Positions 35,729 to 45,625 of a stretch of DNA of 64,000 nucleotides are shown in pieces. The stretch lies in the NCBI RefSeq assembly GCF_019249295.1, contig NZ_JAESDH010000005.1:124001-188000 (forward strand), in the 5' to 3' direction. Within the stretch, counting starts at the first letter, position 1; the number at the start of each line of letters is the position of its first letter. The notes beneath the pieces were generated by a model that was not told the DNA's origin, did not search any database, and was given only the letters and a program-made list of their open reading frames with translations. Origin of the DNA: Alteromonas antoniana. GTDB lineage: Bacteria > Pseudomonadota > Gammaproteobacteria > Enterobacterales > Alteromonadaceae. Both the position numbers and the translations under genes were made by a program.

Positions 35729-37633
35729 ATGAAAAACATACTTTGGATATCACTGGCGATGCCGCTGTTATTCGCCTGCTCGGAACCAGTGAAAGAGAAC
35801 AATGTCGCGGCTGAGAACAGCGAGGACAAAGCTCAGGTTGCCAGCGACACGTCAGCGATAGAAGCAGGCAAAGACTATCACTCTTTCGCCAATCCGGATG
35901 AAATCACGGTAAAACATATCGACCTGGATTTAACGGCGGACTTTGACAGTAAGCAGTTAACAGGCAGCGCAACACTGACAGTAGAGCGCCAGAAGGAAAG
36001 TGCTAACACGCTGGTTCTGGATACTCGTGAACTGGATATCGATAGTGTTACGGTTAATGGCGAGCCAGTGGAATACACCATGGGGGACACCGATCCTGCG
36101 CTGGGTTCTGCCCTGTCGATCACGTTGCCTGACACTGCAACTGCCGTCACCGTCAACTATGCAACCTCACCAGAGGCATCGGGCGTGCAGTGGTTAACCC
36201 CCGCTCAAACGGCCGGTAAGCAACACCCGTTTTTGTTCACACAGGCTCAGGCGATACATGCGCGCAGCTTTATTCCACTTCAGGATTCGCCGCAGGTTCG
36301 GGTAACGTACGATGCCACGATTCGCACGCCCGACGATTTGCTGGCTGTAATGAGCGCAGCCAACGATCCGGATACGCCCCGCGATGGCGTGTATGAGTTC
36401 ACAATGCCACAACCGGTACCCTCATACCTGATTGCGCTTGCCATCGGCGATCTTGAATTCAAGGCGATGGGTAAGCGTACCGGTGTGTATGCCGAACCTT
36501 CAATGCTGGATGCCGCTGCCGCTGAATTTGAAGATACCGAAAGCATGCTTGAGGCCACAGAAGACACGTACGGACCGTACAGTTGGGATCGTTACGATTT
36601 GCTTATCCTGCCCCCATCGTTTCCGTTCGGTGGCATGGAAAATCCACGTCTTTCGTTTATTACGCCTACGGTAATTGCGGGCGACAAAAGCCTGGTTTCT
36701 CTGATTGCGCATGAGCTGGCTCACAGCTGGTCAGGCAATACGGTGACGAACGCCACATGGCGAGACCTCTGGCTGAATGAAGGATTTACGACTTACCTGA
36801 CATACCGCATCATGGAAATGATTTACGGCCATGACCGCTATCGCATGGAAGCAGTACTTGGCTATCAGGATCTGCAGGAAGACATCGACGCACTACCCGA
36901 CAACGACGAAATTCTGGCTATCGATTTACGAGGCCGGGATCCGGATGACGTGTTCTCTGATATTCCTTACGAAAAGGGCGCACTGTTTCTTCGCGAAATC
37001 GAGCAGAAAATTGGTCGTGCAAACTTCGATGCATTTTTAGTGCAGTACTTTGATCACTTTGCTTTTCAGAGCATTACCACGGATGAGTTCATCGCTTATC
37101 TGGATGAGACACTACTGAAAAAGTATCCGGATGAGCTGGACCGGGAGCGCGTGCTGGCGTGGATTTTCGAGCCAGGCCTGCCTGAGGGAGCCCCGGTGCC
37201 AACATCCGACGCATTCACGACCATTGATGAGCAACGCACTGCATGGCTGAATGGAGAAAAGGCCGCTGTCGACATTGCGACACAGGACTGGACCGTACAC
37301 GAGTGGTTATACTTTCTGAATAATCTGCCGACAGAGCTTAGCGACGAACAGCTTGAGGAACTCGACAGTGCGTTCTCACTGACGCAAAGTAAAAATAATG
37401 AAATTGCGCACAGCTGGTTGCTGATGGCCGTGCAGAATGAGTACAAGCCTGCCTACGACAGACTGTATGAGTATCTGGTAAGTATTGGACGCAACAAACT
37501 GGTAAAACCGCTATATCGCGAATTATCAAAAACGCCGGAAGGCAAAGCCTTTGCAGCAAAAGCGTTTGAAGAAGCAAAACCGGGTTATCACCCGTTAACG
37601 ATTAAAGCGAACGAAGGGTTTGTAAACCCCTAG
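35729..37633 (+). CDS. M1-family metallopeptidase lipoprotein, LTA4-hydrolase-like
   Basis: The 634-residue protein has a lipoprotein signal (ISLAMPLLFACSE, cysteine 16). The order of domains is N-terminal beta-sandwich (HIDLDLTADFDSKQLTGSA), the substrate-anchor motif GGMENP, then the zinc site HELAH with His328 and His332 and the third ligand Glu351 in NEGF (HEXXH-18-E), and a C-terminal helical domain with the LTA4-hydrolase-type helices. M1 enzymes remove N-terminal residues from peptides. Here anchoring to the outer or inner membrane indicates periplasmic peptide use. It is followed by a terminator at 37703. Confidence 0.93.
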   Translation: MKNILWISLAMPLLFACSEPVKENNVAAENSEDKAQVASDTSAIEAGKDYHSFANPDEITVKHIDLDLTADFDSKQLTGSATLTVERQKESANTLVLDTRELDIDSVTVNGEPVEYTMGDTDPALGSALSITLPDTATAVTVNYATSPEASGVQWLTPAQTAGKQHPFLFTQAQAIHARSFIPLQDSPQVRVTYDATIRTPDDLLAVMSAANDPDTPRDGVYEFTMPQPVPSYLIALAIGDLEFKAMGKRTGVYAEPSMLDAAAAEFEDTESMLEATEDTYGPYSWDRYDLLILPPSFPFGGMENPRLSFITPTVIAGDKSLVSLIAHELAHSWSGNTVTNATWRDLWLNEGFTTYLTYRIMEMIYGHDRYRMEAVLGYQDLQEDIDALPDNDEILAIDLRGRDPDDVFSDIPYEKGALFLREIEQKIGRANFDAFLVQYFDHFAFQSITTDEFIAYLDETLLKKYPDELDRERVLAWIFEPGLPEGAPVPTSDAFTTIDEQRTAWLNGEKAAVDIATQDWTVHEWLYFLNNLPTELSDEQLEELDSAFSLTQSKNNEIAHSWLLMAVQNEYKPAYDRLYEYLVSIGRNKLVKPLYRELSKTPEGKAFAAKAFEEAKPGYHPLTIKANEGFVNP

Positions 37634-38015
37634 GCGTTTTGTGCTACACCTTTCCGGTACCTGGCAGTTGCTGATACCGGACGGGTTTCCACATCAACTC
37701 TGAAACCGCGTGCAGCATTCGTTGCCACGCGGTTTTTTTATTCCTGTAGCTATCGCTGAAACCGCTTGAGTTGCGCGGTTCTTCAAGCTGATAAAACGCA
37801 CACCGTCTGACATCAGGCAGAATAGACAACAATATTGCCGGTGTGACAGGTTTCTCCTCAGCACCACTATGGCTAAATCACGTCCGCGATCGGACGAAAA
37901 GTGAGATTCAGCCAGGCGGTGAAAAAAGCGAGCCATGTCCGGCAGGCTGTGATCCTAATGCTATGTAGATGGCGTTTTAATCCTATTACCCCATCATAAT
38001 TATCACGGAGGAAAC
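37634..38015. other. Gap with a terminator and no supported gene
   Basis: Apart from the hairpin terminator near its start, 382 bases hold only short minus-strand frames overlapping each other (37644-37936) with no family character. The final part (about 37960-38010) must hold the promoter for the alpha/beta hydrolase gene; AGGAGG-like GGAGG lies 5 bases before that ATG. Confidence 0.4.
37703..37738 (+). terminator. Rho-independent terminator after the M1 peptidase gene
   Basis: CCGCGTG (37706-37712) pairs with CACGCGG (37726-37732) around a 13-base loop, with AAA before and TTTTTTT after. The position 70 bases after the M1 stop fits. Confidence 0.88.
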
Positions 38016-39380
38016 ATGGCTCGTTTATGGATAGCTCTCACGCTCTGTATGTGCAGCTTTTTGAGTCACGCAAACAAGGATATCAGCGGTGTCTGGCAGG
38101 GGCAGTTAAAAGTACAGGAGGACATGGTGTTACCGCTGGTCCTTCATCTTAGTAAAACCGGTGATACTTATCAGGCAACCCTCGACAGCCCAAGTCAGGG
38201 TGCGACGAATATTCCGGTAAAGCTGGTGACGTACGAGGCATCTACTCTCATGCTGGATATTCAGGCCATAGGGGCTAAATACGAGGGCACGGTGTCGCCT
38301 GAGAAAATAGAGGGCACGTTTAGTCAAATGGGGCGCACGTTTCCGCTAACGTTGATGCGGCAAACTTCCACTCAGGCTAAAGCTAATAAAGACGCCATGG
38401 CTCGCCCGCAGGAGCCCGAATCGCCTTATCCCTACCGCGTTGAAGAGATTGAAGTGACGCATATTTCTGAAGATTTCTCTTTAGCGGGTACGCTCACATT
38501 GCCTGATCAGAACGGCCCGTTTCCTGCTGCCATTCTGATCACCGGTTCAGGGCCACAGGACAGAGACGAAACCCTGGCCGGACACAAGCCATTTAAAGTG
38601 ATTGCCGATTACCTTACCCGGCAGGGAATTGCGGTATTGCGTGCGGACGACCGCGGTGTTGCCGGATCAGGTGGTACTTTTGAAGGCGCAACACTGCAGG
38701 ATTTTGCAACGGATGTCGCATCGCTGTATCAGTATCTTAGCAACAGAAGCGACATCGAGGCCGACCAGATTGGATTAATCGGGCACAGCGAAGGGGGCAT
38801 GACTGGTCCGCTGTTCGCGATGGAACAGGATGATGTGGCCTGGATGGTATTGCTCGCCGCGCCCGGTGTGTCGGGACGCGAAGTGTGGCTGACACAGCAG
38901 CGTTCTTTTGCAGAAGCTTATGGCGCACCGGACCCGGATGCTGCGTACAGTGTGATGGCCAAAGCGCTGGAGCTGGCTGAAAAAGACCATTCCGAAGATG
39001 AAATCTTTGCGTTTCTTATCGCGCAGGGGTTGCCAGAGCAAAGTGCACGCATGAACGCCCAGTTTATGTCCGGGCCCTGGGGCAGTTCGTTTCTGCGCTA
39101 CGACCCCGCTGCGGTGTTTCCAACATTATCCATGCCGGTGCTGGCAGTATACGGAGAAAAAGACAGTCAGGTAGCAGCTACGCCCAATGCTAAGGGCATT
39201 AAGGCCTTATATGGGAAAAGCAATAGTGAGTTACTGACAGTAAAGACGCTGCCTGACCTAAATCACTTGTTTCAGCATGCTGAATCGGGATTACCTGATG
39301 AATATGCGCGTATTACCGAAACCTTTGATGAAACTACGCTGGCATTGATGGCTGACTGGATCCTCAGCCAACAGCCCTAG
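38016..39380 (+). CDS. Secreted alpha/beta hydrolase
   Basis: The 454-residue protein has a signal peptide (IALTLCMCSFLSHA). Residues 20-115 are a beta-rich domain of the type found before secreted hydrolases (DISGVWQGQLKVQEDMVLPL). The catalytic part begins near 145 with ITGSGPQDRDE (oxyanion region), the nucleophile elbow GHSEGG near 245, and VYGEKDSQV and DLNHLFQ for the acid and histidine. It belongs to the serine aminopeptidase / BAAT-like fold group. The substrate is not known, though periplasmic ester or peptide cleavage is likely. It is followed by a 350-base gap. Confidence 0.88.
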   Translation: MARLWIALTLCMCSFLSHANKDISGVWQGQLKVQEDMVLPLVLHLSKTGDTYQATLDSPSQGATNIPVKLVTYEASTLMLDIQAIGAKYEGTVSPEKIEGTFSQMGRTFPLTLMRQTSTQAKANKDAMARPQEPESPYPYRVEEIEVTHISEDFSLAGTLTLPDQNGPFPAAILITGSGPQDRDETLAGHKPFKVIADYLTRQGIAVLRADDRGVAGSGGTFEGATLQDFATDVASLYQYLSNRSDIEADQIGLIGHSEGGMTGPLFAMEQDDVAWMVLLAAPGVSGREVWLTQQRSFAEAYGAPDPDAAYSVMAKALELAEKDHSEDEIFAFLIAQGLPEQSARMNAQFMSGPWGSSFLRYDPAAVFPTLSMPVLAVYGEKDSQVAATPNAKGIKALYGKSNSELLTVKTLPDLNHLFQHAESGLPDEYARITETFDETTLALMADWILSQQP

Positions 39381-39727
39381 CCGCAACCTGAGCCGTCAGA
39401 GACGGTCAGGGCGCTGCGCCGCAGTAAGAGACATGTGCTGTGCAATATCAATGCACATGAACAAAAGCTGTATCAAACGCCATGAGCAAAAGCCACAGCG
39501 AGGGCTGTGCCCGTAGATGTAGACATCGCTACCAACAGAAAACGGCAGGTAACTGCCTAGATGCAGCTGTCGCTACCAACAGTGAATGACAGGTCGATGC
39601 CCCGGCTCAGGCGGCCAGTTGCTCGCCTTGCCATCTTTCATCCCGCTTCGCGTCACGCGCTTTTTTGCCGCCTATCTCTGACGTATTCAGGCTCTCAACT
39701 GTATGGCATCGATCTGCGGGCACATGG
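39381..39727. other. Gap between convergent genes, contains a tandem repeat
   Basis: No gene is seen. The stretch lies between the alpha/beta hydrolase gene and the 3' end of the RND pump gene. The tandem repeat at 39515-39602 is its only notable content. Confidence 0.4.
39515..39602. repeat. Two tandem 44-bp imperfect repeats
   Basis: Unit 1 (39515-39558) and unit 2 (39559-39602) share AGATG, a 13-base perfect core TCGCTACCAACAG, and CAGGT at matching positions. Differences are mostly in short blocks. A recent local duplication followed by drift, or an old non-coding RNA repeat, would explain this. Confidence 0.75.
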
Positions 39728-42700
39728 CTATGATTTGGTTTGAGGCTGCAACCTGAAAAACAACGAATACAGCACCGGGACAACGCCCAGACTTAAAATC
39801 GTACCCACAGCCAGGCCAAATGCGATTGCACTGGCCATCGCGTAGAACAGCACATCACCGGATAGAATAAGCGGTACCAGCCCCAGGATTGTGGTAGCAG
39901 CAGACATCAGGATCGGGCGTAGTCGCCTGACACTGGCTGTCACAATCGCCTCGGCGTGATCACCATCTTCTTCAAGCTCATTGCGCTCGGCATCAATTCG
40001 CTCAATCAGCACAATGCCGTTGTTAACGATGATCCCGGCCAGTGCGTAAAGCCCCAGGATCACCATAAAGCCAAAGTTACCCTGCATCACAATAAGCCCT
40101 GCCGCAGCACCGATGATAATAAGCGGAATGGTGAGCAGAATTATCAGTGTCCGGCGATAGGAACGGAACTGGGCAATCAGCAGCAGTACAATAACTCCCA
40201 GACACAATGGAATGTAAGTGTTCAGTGAGGACTGCGACTTTTTGGACTCTTCAATAACGCCATCGTACTCAATGGTGTAGCCGTAAGGTAAGGTGTCGCT
40301 TAGTGCTGCGACATCCTCTTGAAGCATTGGCACCATTTCTTCGGCGTTATAGGTGAAGTTTTTGGCTTCAACGGTAATGGTTCGGAACAGGTTTTCGCGG
40401 GCAATGCGGGCAAAACCGGTTTCGTATCTAATCTCTGCTACCTGCGTCAGTGGCACGCTCACGTCGCGCGACTGGGAATACACATTCACACTTTTCACGC
40501 GATCCAGATTAAACCGCTCTTCCTCTTTCGCCTGAATGATAACAGGCAGAATGTCGTCGCCTTCCAGGTATTCGGTAATGACGCGCCCTGAGAAATAAGT
40601 ATTCAGTGTTTGGGCAATATCCGCCGAGCTTATGCCTGCTCTGCGGGCTTTTTGCTGGTCGATATCCAGCTTTATCTGGGTAACCCGGTTTTCCCAGTTA
40701 TTGCGAATATCATAGGTGCCGGGCAAGCCTTCAAGAAGCCGCTCAAGCGCTTTAGAGGTGGTAAACAGCAAGTCTTTATCCGGCCCTTTTACCTGAACTT
40801 CAATTTTGCTGGAATCAGATGGCCCCAGAAACATTTTCGTTACGCGGGCAAAGGCGTTCGGAAACTCCTGAGCGAACATACTGCGCAGCGTGTCGATGGT
40901 GGGCTGAACATGCTTCCTTTGCCCTACATCAATCATAATGAAACCCTTTGAGGGCTCGGGATCAATGGGGGTCAGGGAAAGCACGAAACGCGGGCCACCA
41001 AAGCCGCCATAGCCAACATGTTTATCAATATGCGGAAAGCGCTGTTTGTCATCCAGACGTTCAAATACGGCCTGTAAGGTGCGGTTGGTTTCTCTGATAG
41101 AACTGCCGGTAGGCAAGTCAAGATAGACCAACACCTGGGCGCGGTCTGAATCCGGGAAAAATTTTGCCGGTACCGTTGAGAGCCCGTAACCGCCAAGCAT
41201 AAACAGTCCGATCATCAGGCCCACGAACAGGACTCGTAAGTTAAGAATGCGTCGCAAAAACGACTCATAAAACGGGTTCAGTCGCTCAAAATAATGACTC
41301 ACGGTAAAACGTGACTTCTTTTGCTCACCGGGGGCGGGAACAAAGTGATAGCACAAATACGGCGTAATGGTTTGCGACAGCAGCCAGGATACCAGCAGAG
41401 AAATCAGGATGATCAGCGATATCGATCGGGTATATTCGCCAGCGGCGCTGTTAGCCAGCATCAGCGGCAGAAATACCAGAATGGTGGTGAGAGAAGAGGT
41501 TAATAACGGAAAAGATAATGAGCGGCTACTGTCAGCGAGGGCCTGCTCACGCGATTCACCATCTTCCAGCCGTCGCTTGAAGTCCTCTGCCACGACGATG
41601 CCATTGTCCACCAGTACGCCCAGCGAAATGATGAGCGTTGCCAGTGACATGCGCTCAAGCACCATGCCGGTAAACGACATTATGGCGATAGTCAGCAAAA
41701 TCACGCCTGGTACGATAGCGCCCACGATAAAGCCAGCTCTGAACCCCAGAAACAGGATCACCACCGTACATACGATGGCCAGTGTTTCCAGCACATTGAG
41801 ACTGACGCCGTCTACCGCTTTTTCTACCACGTCGGCCTGACGCGTAATGGTTTCCAGCGACAGCCCGGCAGGGAGCATGGCGTCAAGTTGCGCAAGCTCA
41901 GCCTCCATTTGCGGGGAGAATTTCAGCACGTCCACGTGGTCGCTCTTAGCAATGGCAAAAATGATGGCCGGCTGGCCCTGATAAAAGGCCGTACGCGAGG
42001 GCGGATCGACCGGTTCGCGGGTAACACTGGCGATGTCTTTGAGTAGTACAGTTTCCTGTTGCCCGGGGACTGCGATTAACGCGTTTTCAACATCGGCTAC
42101 GGTTTGAAAATAGCCTGAGGGCTGGATCGTGATATTCATGCCGTTGGCATCCACGGTGCCGCCCGGCTGAATAATATTCTGCTGCTGTAACATGGTCACT
42201 AACTGATTAGGAGACATGTTTAGCTGAGAAAGTTTGGTATTGTTTATTTCAATGGCAATTTGCTCAGGCAGAACGCCAAGCAAATCGATGCGCTTTACCC
42301 CTTCAACCTTAAACAGCGAGTCACGGATGTGCTGCGCAAAATCGTAGCGTTCACCTGCGGTATAACTATCTTCCGCCAATAGCGCTACCGTCAGGACAGC
42401 CACATCGCCAAAGTTATCGTTCACCAGCGGCGGCGAGGTGCCCTCTGGTAAATCCCCCTGAACCTGCTCAAGCTCATCCCGTAAATCGTCCCAGATTTGT
42501 TCCAGCTCGAAATACTTGTCCTGGATTTTGACGTGAATAATCGACTTTCCGGTCATGGAGACAGAACGAATTTCATCGATTTCAGGTAGCTTTCTGGCAG
42601 CTTCTTCTAACGTTTTGGTGACTAGCAATTCAACTTTATCAGCAGGCAACCCAGGGTACGTAGTGGTGATGACCGACTCCCGGATCGTGATAGACGGATC

Positions 42701-42811
42701 TTCCTGTGCGGGCAGGGTAAAGTAACTGAACAGCCCGTACAGCATCATGACGATCACTACCGCCAGCATCAGGCGGTTTTGTTCCAGACTCAGTTGGGAA
42801 AGAGACTTCAT
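39728..42811 (-). CDS. RND efflux pump inner-membrane transporter 1
   Basis: The 1027-residue protein has the layout of RND permeases: 12 membrane segments and two large periplasmic loops. The first segment starts QNRLMLAVVIVMMLYGLFSY. The membrane motif GVLVDNGIVVAEDFKRR is the TM4 motif, here with DN where AcrB has two aspartates, so one is retained. LTPIDPEPSKGFIMID and the C-terminal block GLYALAGIIVNNGIVLIERI are family markers. It belongs to the AcrB/HAE-like group, with drug or other hydrophobic compounds as likely substrates. The adaptor gene lies 8 bases upstream. No outer-membrane channel gene is adjacent. Confidence 0.93.
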   Translation of the reverse strand: MKSLSQLSLEQNRLMLAVVIVMMLYGLFSYFTLPAQEDPSITIRESVITTTYPGLPADKVELLVTKTLEEAARKLPEIDEIRSVSMTGKSIIHVKIQDKYFELEQIWDDLRDELEQVQGDLPEGTSPPLVNDNFGDVAVLTVALLAEDSYTAGERYDFAQHIRDSLFKVEGVKRIDLLGVLPEQIAIEINNTKLSQLNMSPNQLVTMLQQQNIIQPGGTVDANGMNITIQPSGYFQTVADVENALIAVPGQQETVLLKDIASVTREPVDPPSRTAFYQGQPAIIFAIAKSDHVDVLKFSPQMEAELAQLDAMLPAGLSLETITRQADVVEKAVDGVSLNVLETLAIVCTVVILFLGFRAGFIVGAIVPGVILLTIAIMSFTGMVLERMSLATLIISLGVLVDNGIVVAEDFKRRLEDGESREQALADSSRSLSFPLLTSSLTTILVFLPLMLANSAAGEYTRSISLIILISLLVSWLLSQTITPYLCYHFVPAPGEQKKSRFTVSHYFERLNPFYESFLRRILNLRVLFVGLMIGLFMLGGYGLSTVPAKFFPDSDRAQVLVYLDLPTGSSIRETNRTLQAVFERLDDKQRFPHIDKHVGYGGFGGPRFVLSLTPIDPEPSKGFIMIDVGQRKHVQPTIDTLRSMFAQEFPNAFARVTKMFLGPSDSSKIEVQVKGPDKDLLFTTSKALERLLEGLPGTYDIRNNWENRVTQIKLDIDQQKARRAGISSADIAQTLNTYFSGRVITEYLEGDDILPVIIQAKEEERFNLDRVKSVNVYSQSRDVSVPLTQVAEIRYETGFARIARENLFRTITVEAKNFTYNAEEMVPMLQEDVAALSDTLPYGYTIEYDGVIEESKKSQSSLNTYIPLCLGVIVLLLIAQFRSYRRTLIILLTIPLIIIGAAAGLIVMQGNFGFMVILGLYALAGIIVNNGIVLIERIDAERNELEEDGDHAEAIVTASVRRLRPILMSAATTILGLVPLILSGDVLFYAMASAIAFGLAVGTILSLGVVPVLYSLFFRLQPQTKS

Positions 42812-42819
42812 AGCACCGC

Positions 42820-43920
42820 CTACTCGTTAAACAAGCGAGGATGGCCGTTGGCAATATGGACGCGTTGATTTTCTTTTAAAAATCCTACGCCAGAGCGCAC
42901 AATTCGCATACCGTCGGTAAGCTTGCCCTCTACCCGGGCGGTGTCTTTATCCATAGACAATAAGTTCACCGACACCGCACTAACCACAAATTCATCGCTG
43001 TTGTCGGTACTTGTCAGTTGCCAGACAAAATGCTGATTATTATCTGCCGATGCCACCGCTGACAGGGGAACCACGAAGGCGGTGGTGTTATTGCCATTTT
43101 GATAGCGAAACGTGACTTCGGCGCTCATGCCCGGTTGCAGCTTATCGGGTGTGTCATTCAATCTTACTGTCACCGGAAACGCATTGGCACTTTGCGCCCG
43201 GCTGGCGACTTCAAAGATCCTGCCTTCAAGTGTCGCTTTCTCAATCGCAGAAACCGTTACTGACACTGCATCACCCACAGCAACATTACTGACCAGGTTT
43301 TCCGGCATCAGCACGGCAACTTCAATGCCTGCGGTACCTTGTATCGTGAATGCAGGCTGCGCAGGCGTAATGCGCTGAGAGGGTTCAATATGGCGCTCTG
43401 CAATGGTGCCGGCATACGGTGCCACAAGGCGGGTATCGGCAACATCCTCTTTCGCCAGATCAAGCTGCGCACGGGCAACTTCCACCTGATCCTCCAGTGA
43501 CTTTAACTGCGTTGTGGCCACATCCAGTTCGGCCTGTGACACCGCACCCGAGTCGATTAACTGCTGTTTGCGGCGAAAATCAGTCTGAGCTTCGTTCAGC
43601 CGGGCCTGTACTTCCGATAGCTGGCCCTGGCGCTGTTTCACAGCAAGCTCAAATACTCTGGCCTCAATCGTGGCCAGTACGTCGCCTTTTTCGATAGCAT
43701 CGCCCAGATTCACATTGACGTCTTCGACGATCCCCGCCACTTCAAAGCTGAGCTGACTGGTTTCGGCTGATTGTGCTACGCCGGATAATACTCTGGCCTC
43801 GTTTCCGTCTGAGAATGTCACGTCGGTAGCAATCACCGAGCGCAGCAGTGCAGTTCGCTCTTGAGGCTCTGCGCAACCGGCAAGGACAACCATTAAGATG
43901 ATAGGAAAAACAATACGCAT
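42820..43920 (-). CDS. RND periplasmic adaptor lipoprotein 1
   Basis: The start at 43920 gives a lipoprotein signal (IVFPIILMVVLAGCAE, cysteine 15). Upstream in-frame starts lack such a signal. The 366-residue protein has a lipoyl-type half (VNVNLGDAIEKGDVLATIEA), coiled-coil hairpin (QRQGQLSEVQARLNEAQTDF, LKSLEDQVEVARAQLDLAKE), the second lipoyl half (VAPYAGTIAERHIEPSQRI) and the beta-barrel domain. HlyD/AcrA-family adaptors link the pump to a TolC-type channel. It is the first gene of this two-gene operon. Confidence 0.93.
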   Translation of the reverse strand: MRIVFPIILMVVLAGCAEPQERTALLRSVIATDVTFSDGNEARVLSGVAQSAETSQLSFEVAGIVEDVNVNLGDAIEKGDVLATIEARVFELAVKQRQGQLSEVQARLNEAQTDFRRKQQLIDSGAVSQAELDVATTQLKSLEDQVEVARAQLDLAKEDVADTRLVAPYAGTIAERHIEPSQRITPAQPAFTIQGTAGIEVAVLMPENLVSNVAVGDAVSVTVSAIEKATLEGRIFEVASRAQSANAFPVTVRLNDTPDKLQPGMSAEVTFRYQNGNNTTAFVVPLSAVASADNNQHFVWQLTSTDNSDEFVVSAVSVNLLSMDKDTARVEGKLTDGMRIVRSGVGFLKENQRVHIANGHPRLFNE

Positions 43921-44361
43921 TAGCGTCAACTCCATGACTGATAACACTGTTAAATACGCGCCACCGAGACTTGCAAGCACGGTAATCACGCCCGTTAAGC
44001 CGGATAATATTGTGTATTAGGGTTGGTAATATGTCATTTACGCCGTGGTTAGAAAAATAGTTTTCTTTTCACACTCAACGTGGCGAATACCAAGTCCGCT
44101 ACTTTCTAAGCATAACACCATCGGCGACGGGAGCGGACAGTGACGTGATGCAGCACCTTATTGTCAGAGAACAAAGGCGAATAACCCTATGGCCATTCGG
44201 CTATATACCTGAGCGACCCAAGGGGTGTTCGTCTCTTCCCTAAAGGCCATTCAGAAAAGCGACGGAGATGGTGCGAGAGCATTGCACAGTTACAGCTACA
44301 GTGCCAAAGCTAACGGTGATAGTTGAGAAACGCTGTACGTTAGCTTGAGTGGCTGTCGCTT
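43921..44361. other. 441-base gap with no supported feature
   Basis: The gap separates the RND adaptor start from the 3' end of yigZ. Both genes are on the minus strand. It must hold the pump promoter. I see no regulator gene, terminator or repeat that I can support. Confidence 0.35.
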
Positions 44362-44958
44362 TCAGATGTCGTGAATGTGTAACCCCAGACTACCGGACAG
44401 GGCATCAAGCTCTGCCAGCGCGGCGTTCGGAAGTGCAAGGGTAATGGTGACGTGCTGCGCGTAATCGCAGCCTAAGACTTTTCCGTTTTGCTGCTCAGCC
44501 CAATGGCGCAGATACTGCTCGTGCTTGAAGTCGGCATCGATGCTCACAGTGGTAAGCGCTATCTGGGTTTTTATTTCCAGCGATTCCATCACTTGTTGCG
44601 CCGCGCCGGAATAAGCGCGCACCAGGCCGCCTGCGCCAAGCTTTATACCGCCGAAATAACGGCTTACGACAATCATCACGTCTCCGACGTCCTTGTGTTG
44701 GAGCACGTTCAATATAGGTTTACCGGCAGTGCCGCTGGGCTCACCGTCATCAGACATTGCGGCGCTGGAGGGCATTGCCGGGTTGCCAAGCACATAGGCC
44801 CAGCAGTGATGACGCGCATCGGGGTAGCGGGACCGCGCCGCTTCCAGCAGCGTCATAGCTGCTTCACGGGAGTCGACAAACCCGGCCCGGGCGTGAAATT
44901 TACTTTTCTTGATTTCCAGCAACGTTTCCTGTTGCCTGGCGGGGATAGGGTAGTTCAT
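44362..44958 (-). CDS. yigZ: YigZ/IMPACT-family protein
   Basis: The start at 44958 (MNYPIPARQQETLLEIKKSK) gives 198 residues and fits the family N-terminus; the open frame extends 69 codons further upstream but that part is not conserved-looking. Family motifs are HHCWAYVLG near residue 50, SDDGEPSGTAGKPIL near 68-83 and VVSRYFGGIKLGAGGLVRAY near 97-116. The C-terminal domain is the short UPF0029/EF-G-like domain. IMPACT proteins are linked to translation control and antagonism of Gcn2 in eukaryotes; the bacterial role is unclear. Confidence 0.9.
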   Translation of the reverse strand: MNYPIPARQQETLLEIKKSKFHARAGFVDSREAAMTLLEAARSRYPDARHHCWAYVLGNPAMPSSAAMSDDGEPSGTAGKPILNVLQHKDVGDVMIVVSRYFGGIKLGAGGLVRAYSGAAQQVMESLEIKTQIALTTVSIDADFKHEQYLRHWAEQQNGKVLGCDYAQHVTITLALPNAALAELDALSGSLGLHIHDI

Positions 44959-45197
44959 CCGGGAAGTGTATTGGATTGCCCCGGTAAGGGCAATGAACGG
45001 GTTCTTGTGTTTACAGAATGCGAACGGACACCTTTCAGTGTCATCACATGGCTCATCACTCCGTCGGTAGGCCTGTAACCTGATGTCGAAATCGAGAAAA
45101 CCAATGTATCTGTCTGCATTCTGGGCCGGCCCCCGTCGGTAAGTATTTTGGGGGGGCAGTAACAATTATGAACTTTTGTTAATTTTCATCTGTATTG

Positions 45198-45229
45198 TTA
45201 GTAGAAACAACGTACTACTAAATTAGTAG
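45198..45229. promoter_or_regulatory. Triple TTAGTAG motif just before the PA2779-like gene
   Basis: TTAGTAG occurs at 45198-45204 and 45223-45229, and inverted (CTACTAA) at 45215-45221. The last two make a perfect 15-base palindrome CTACTAAATTAGTAG. It ends 2 bases before the AGAGGA ribosome site, so it may be an operator or an RNA hairpin controlling translation. Confidence 0.55.
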
Positions 45230-45243
45230 AAAGAGGAAAAATA

Positions 45244-45624
45244 ATGAAATACTTCACTAAACTGATGTTAGGTACACTCACCGCCCTGTTGTTTGTTGCC
45301 GGAAACGTTCACGCGGAAGCAATTAGCTCTGACAGTGTAATGCAGGCACAGACGGCATCATTCAATAAGCAGCAACTAATTGAAATGGTGAATCGTGAAG
45401 ATGTCCAGAATAAACTGGTGAGTCTTGGCGTAGACCGTAATGATGCCATTGACAGAATTAACGCGATGACGCCAAACGAGCTTGCACAGTTAAACGACCA
45501 TATTAATGAGGCGCCAGCCGGTGGTGTTGTAGGTGCCGTCCTTACGGTACTGGCAATCATTGCCATTCTGGATCTTATCGGCGTTACTGATGTATATCCG
45601 TTTATCCGACCTGTAAACAGCTAA
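45244..45624 (+). CDS. PA2779-family protein
   Basis: The 126-residue protein has a signal peptide (TALLFVAGNVHA), then a helical mid-region with QQLIEMVNREDVQNKLVSLG, followed by DRNDAIDRINAMTPNELAQL. The last 35 residues are a glycine-rich hydrophobic segment (GGVVGAVLTVLAIIAILDLI) and a short polar tail. This is the PA2779 (DUF6627) layout, a small exported membrane protein always seen next to a PA2778-type cysteine peptidase, as here. Its role is unknown. A ribosome site (AGAGGA) precedes it. Confidence 0.9.
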   Translation: MKYFTKLMLGTLTALLFVAGNVHAEAISSDSVMQAQTASFNKQQLIEMVNREDVQNKLVSLGVDRNDAIDRINAMTPNELAQLNDHINEAPAGGVVGAVLTVLAIIAILDLIGVTDVYPFIRPVNS

Positions 45625-45625
45625 T

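Noticed and set aside
37644..37936. Overlapping minus-strand frames of 62 and 80 codons
   Set aside because: They overlap each other and the M1 terminator and have no ribosome site or recognisable domain.
44959..45165. N-terminal extension of yigZ
   Set aside because: The 69 extra codons are not like the family, whose members begin near MNYPIPARQQETLLEI.
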